Below are positions 61,017-64,000 of a stretch of 64,000 nt of DNA, piece after piece; position 1 is the first letter of the stretch, and every line of letters starts with the position of its first letter. Under the pieces are notes generated by a model. The model did not search any database. It was not told where the DNA came from and was given only the letters and a program-made list of their open reading frames with translations. The stretch covers positions 186,001 through 250,000 of the forward strand of contig JAWSUY010000001.1 in the NCBI GenBank assembly GCA_033852175.1, given 5' to 3'. Source of the DNA: Agarilytica sp033852175. Its GTDB lineage: Bacteria; Pseudomonadota; Gammaproteobacteria; Pseudomonadales; Cellvibrionaceae. The position numbers were made by a program, and so were the translations under genes.

Positions 61017-62666
61017 TTAAACTGTCACGTCTGTAGGTATTATTATAGTAAAGGTCGTACCTAAATATGGCCGACTGCTCACTGTAATTGTTCCCTTCAA
61101 TTGCTGCGTGACAAGGTTATATACAATATTTAGCCCTAGACCGGTCCCACCATCTTCCCTATTAGTAGTATAAAACGGGTCAAAAATCCGCTCTTCAACC
61201 GCTTTATCCATACCTAAACCATCATCGGCATACACAAATACAACCAGGTTGTCTTTCACGCTAAAGCTTAGCCGTATCGTGCCATGATGACCTTTTTTAT
61301 ACCCGTGAATAAGAGAGTTAGTAACAAAATTGGTGATAATCTGCGACCAAGAACCCGGATAACTGTTCAACTCAATGGTAGGGTCACAATCCACTTCAAC
61401 GGATATCGACGCAAGTTTCGTTTTGTTCCGCAAGCTCAGCAAAACCTCATCTACATAGTCTTTAAGGTTAAAGGACCGCTGCACTTCATGAGTTTGATCC
61501 ACAGCAACACGCTTAAAACTACTCACCAATTTTGCGGCTCTGTCGAGGCTAATATGAATAGACCGGGCAATCTCTTCGCTGTCCTCTAGATAGCGCTCAA
61601 AATCCTGTTCGGATAACTCCCCAGCCTTGTATTTTTTCTCGAGAGTTTTCACCATATATTGAAAATGTGTAATCCCAGTAAGGCCAATACCAATAGGTGT
61701 ATTTATCTCATGGGCAACGCCTGCAACCAAAGACCCAAGGGATGCCATTTTTTCAGCTTCAACTAATTGGCTTTGAGCCGTCCCCAAATCTCTTAGGGAT
61801 TTTTGCAGAGCCTTACCGCCCTCAAGCAATTGCCTCTCTCGCTTAAGCCGAATAGAGGCCTCGCGCTCCAACGCACTCTGATCTTTCACCAACTGCGCGA
61901 TAACATCATTAAGCTTTTCTGTTCGTTCAGAAACTTTATTTTCGAGGCCCTTATTGAGCGTATCAAGATCCGATACTGACGCTGCAATTTTATCAATCAT
62001 GCTATTAAGCGCTGCTTCAAGCGCTTTTAGTTCATTATGCTCATCGCTTTCAACAACGATTCGCTTTTCTTGAATATTATTTAAATCAATATTACTTGCA
62101 TCAATTGCTAAGCGCTCTAACGGCTTGGTTAATAAACGATTAAATACGATGGCAATAAGCAGGATTAAAACGAGAGATTTCATCATCGCATTAATAACAA
62201 GAATCACGATACCCAATTTAATACGATTGAAAACAATTTTTTGACTAGAAAACAAACGAACATGCCCTACGCGCCGCCGCTCATCGTCAAAGAGAACCAT
62301 CAACGGAAATTCATGCCAGAAAATACCGTCTTCATCCATCCTGCTTGTAAAATCAATATCCCCCAACTGCAAAACAATCTTTCCATTCTCATCTTGAACC
62401 TCTATACCACTAACAAGCGGTAATTTAGTCATGCCTTTTGCTGTGATATCTAACTGATAAATATCAAGTATCCACAAAGAGGAGGCAAGACTATCCTCAA
62501 AAGCTTCCTCAGTGACGAGTAGCTCACCTCTCACATCACCCATCGCAGAAGTGTATTCGATAAAGACATGCAAAGCTGTCGCAAACAAGGTAAATACAAA
62601 GTAAATCGAGAGTACTATTTTGAGTAATCGACGAGAAAGAGAGTGTTTAAAGTTAACGGTTTTCAT
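61017..62666 (-). CDS. Membrane sensor histidine kinase (partner of the DUF3369-HD-GYP regulator)
   Basis: A 549-residue kinase. Two membrane helices (about 13-36 and 150-176) bracket a periplasmic sensor of about 115 residues, then a HAMP-like segment and a long coiled coil (about 215-305). His319 lies in AGVAHEINTPIGIGLT, followed by a HATPase domain with FVTNSLIHGYK, DDGLGMD and GGTGLGLNIVYNL. Gene order (kinase then regulator) and H-box sequence match the pair at 39.5-43.5 kb. A periplasmic solute-binding protein gene starts 660 bp away on the other strand and might provide its ligand. Confidence 0.92.
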   Translation of the reverse strand: MKTVNFKHSLSRRLLKIVLSIYFVFTLFATALHVFIEYTSAMGDVRGELLVTEEAFEDSLASSLWILDIYQLDITAKGMTKLPLVSGIEVQDENGKIVLQLGDIDFTSRMDEDGIFWHEFPLMVLFDDERRRVGHVRLFSSQKIVFNRIKLGIVILVINAMMKSLVLILLIAIVFNRLLTKPLERLAIDASNIDLNNIQEKRIVVESDEHNELKALEAALNSMIDKIAASVSDLDTLNKGLENKVSERTEKLNDVIAQLVKDQSALEREASIRLKRERQLLEGGKALQKSLRDLGTAQSQLVEAEKMASLGSLVAGVAHEINTPIGIGLTGITHFQYMVKTLEKKYKAGELSEQDFERYLEDSEEIARSIHISLDRAAKLVSSFKRVAVDQTHEVQRSFNLKDYVDEVLLSLRNKTKLASISVEVDCDPTIELNSYPGSWSQIITNFVTNSLIHGYKKGHHGTIRLSFSVKDNLVVFVYADDGLGMDKAVEERIFDPFYTTNREDGGTGLGLNIVYNLVTQQLKGTITVSSRPYLGTTFTIIIPTDVTV

Positions 62667-63327
62667 TTAAACCGTTCCACGATAAAAAAGAGACGAAAAG
62701 ACACAACATTTCCGCACAATAGAAGCAAAAATCATGTTGAGTAGCACCGCAACTCGTTCAGTCACAGTAAAAAAAAGGGTTTGTTGAATCATAACAATAC
62801 AGCGGTTATACAACGACCTGCGCGCTACACGCAAGCTCAGCACCTAGTTAAATAATTATCAATAACAGTTAATCGCCGTATCGACGCTACCTGCGAAAAC
62901 ATAGCCAACTTGTCGAACTTTCAACCAAGCCAAACATACCTCACATTTCACAAATTTTTAAAAAATCGCGCCACTCAACAGTGATATTATGTGCCAAATT
63001 GAAACTTAGCATGCAACTAATTATCGCTTTTAGCAAGCAAGAATTGGTCTACTTGAACCTTTGAAAACTCCACTTAATTGTAGGCATATAGAAGCAAAAG
63101 CGCCTACATTTATACTGGTTATTCCCAGACTCTCTGCATTACGCTGGCTCACTGAAGCAGAAAATGAACAAATTGAGCAACTATAATTGGTATAAGATAT
63201 GTAACGCCATACGCATGAGAGGCCTAGCTTTTAACCTCTTATAGTAAGCCTCCCTAGCAACACAATGAACCGCCTCAAGCAATGCTATATGTTTAACCTC
63301 TTACCCTGGAAATCAAAAGTGCTATTT
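62667..63327. other. Intergenic region between kinase and solute-binding protein genes
   Basis: About 660 bp between divergent genes, AT-rich in parts. No credible complete gene or RNA was recognised. The 12-mer TTTAACCTCTTA occurs twice (near 63230 and at 63292), without further structure. The region should contain both promoters. Confidence 0.4.
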
Positions 63328-64000
63328 ATGCAACGCCATATACAGAGTAAAAGCGATCAGACACATCCACGCCCACGTGCTTCTTTGTTCGCATTTGCGC
63401 TCCTCATTTTCAGCAGTATCGCGCTAGCCGACGACCGGCCATCTCTCACATTTGGATATATTGAATTTCCGCCCTACTACTACACCGATGAAAAGGGAGG
63501 AGCACAGGGACACCTTATTGCCCTAGCAAACGACATTGCAAAGGAAGCAGGATACGACATTGAGTACATCCCACTGCCCACCAAAAGAGCTCTACTCTCT
63601 GTTGCAAATGGCGAAATAGACCTTTGGTTTGGTCTGTCGACCATTGACGTATACAAAGACCACGTACTTATCTCCGAACACCCCATTGATCGCCTAGAGC
63701 TACGCGTCTATTCCACCAAAGATATGGAGGGATTTCATAATAAGTACGATTTGATAGGCAAAAGCGTCGTTATCCTAAGAGGTTATAGCTATGGTGGACT
63801 ACTGGACTTCATTGAAGACCCAGCGAATAAAATTTACACCATCCGCGTGACCAGCCACGACCAAGCTTTAAGTGTATTGGCCACTCGCAATATCGATTAT
63901 ATGATCGACTATGCCCGAATCGTCGAATCCGCACGAGAAAAATACCCCGTCCCAACTCTCAAAAGTCGCGTACTCTCAACCCTTGATGTTCACATCAATT
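63328..64000 (+). CDS. Periplasmic solute-binding protein, family 3 type (partial, runs off the window)
   Basis: The first 224 residues of a secreted protein. The ATG at 63328 gives a signal peptide ending SSIALA-DD; in-frame ATGs at 63265 and 63289 would only lengthen the N-terminus. The mature part opens with LTFGYIEFPPYYYTDEKGGAQGHLIALANDIAKEAG and continues NGEIDLWFGLS and IGKSVVILRGYSY, the pattern of amino-acid-type binding proteins (SBP_bac_3). No glycine-rich phosphate motif follows in the visible part. It could be a free binding protein or the sensor of a larger signalling protein; the missing 3' end would decide. Confidence 0.85.
   Translation, partial: MQRHIQSKSDQTHPRPRASLFAFALLIFSSIALADDRPSLTFGYIEFPPYYYTDEKGGAQGHLIALANDIAKEAGYDIEYIPLPTKRALLSVANGEIDLWFGLSTIDVYKDHVLISEHPIDRLELRVYSTKDMEGFHNKYDLIGKSVVILRGYSYGGLLDFIEDPANKIYTIRVTSHDQALSVLATRNIDYMIDYARIVESAREKYPVPTLKSRVLSTLDVHIN

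Noticed and set aside
63199..63350. Similar strings around AACGCCATA and TTTAACCTCTTA before the solute-binding gene
   Set aside because: The two partial copies are short and in opposite order, so they do not make a clear duplication.
1..64000. tRNA genes, CRISPR arrays, insertion sequences, prophage or defence islands
   Set aside because: I looked for T-arm-like motifs, evenly spaced repeats, transposase and defence-type proteins and found none that could be supported by eye; a tRNA or covariance search would be more sensitive.

Overview
This window looks like a chromosome segment of a free-living, probably marine gammaproteobacterium. The best guess is the Cellvibrionaceae neighbourhood (Saccharophagus/Teredinibacter-like), inferred from gene order and a PomAB-type sodium flagellar motor; it is not proven. 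Base composition looks mid-40s percent GC. I see no rRNA, tRNA, CRISPR array, prophage or intact insertion sequence. Most of the window is ordinary core genome, with accessory signalling and envelope genes set between conserved blocks.

Layout. 0.3-9.7 kb: a small outer-membrane barrel, then penicillin-binding protein 1C and its usual partner, a 1948-residue bacterial alpha-2-macroglobulin with a CVEQ thioester. A 33-bp palindrome lies in the 5' end of pbpC. 10.2-11.6 kb: a 6S RNA gene just upstream of 5-formyltetrahydrofolate cyclo-ligase, and a tiny membrane protein. 11.9-16.0 kb: tesA divergent from the ybbA-ybbP ABC transporter. 16.2-20.2 kb: a GNAT protein, glutathione-dependent formaldehyde/nitrosoglutathione dehydrogenase with a group II truncated globin, an SMP-30 hydrolase and an HNH nuclease. 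20.8-23.1 kb: pomA-pomB with a PilZ protein. 23.4-27.1 kb: xseB-ispA, hisI-hisE and tatABC.

27.2-36.7 kb: an acidic lipoprotein, pip, then an accessory block: mipA-like barrel, DUF3019 protein, response regulator and histidine kinase in one operon, plus a divergent beta-propeller lipoprotein. It ends at a START-like protein and dtd. 36.8-39.5 kb: a small membrane protein and the 5-oxoprolinase genes pxpABC. 39.5-43.9 kb: a kinase plus a receiver-DUF3369-GGDEF-EAL regulator and a remnant of a duplicated kinase. 44.1-50.5 kb: a DUF4399 protein, leuS-lptE-holA, a GNAT protein and lipA. 50.8-58.9 kb: GFA-family protein, GNAT, single receiver, receiver-GGDEF-EAL protein, DMT permease, triple-FHA protein, a pentapeptide-repeat potassium-channel fusion and a gene fragment. 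59-64 kb: a PAP2-like membrane protein, a second kinase plus receiver-DUF3369-HD-GYP pair, and the start of a periplasmic solute-binding protein that runs off the end.

How it fits together. Cyclic-di-GMP signalling is the recurring theme: two paralogous kinase/DUF3369-regulator pairs whose outputs both look like phosphodiesterases of different chemistry (EAL and HD-GYP), one dual GGDEF-EAL protein with an intact inhibitory site, and a PilZ protein in the flagellar stator operon that could act as a motor brake. The second theme is envelope sensing: the MipA/DUF3019/two-component operon, in which the barrel carries an acidic insertion built on 20-residue repeats. I found no clearly new defence or mobile system; the repeat-bearing MipA operon and the two perfect palindromes are the most unusual items.
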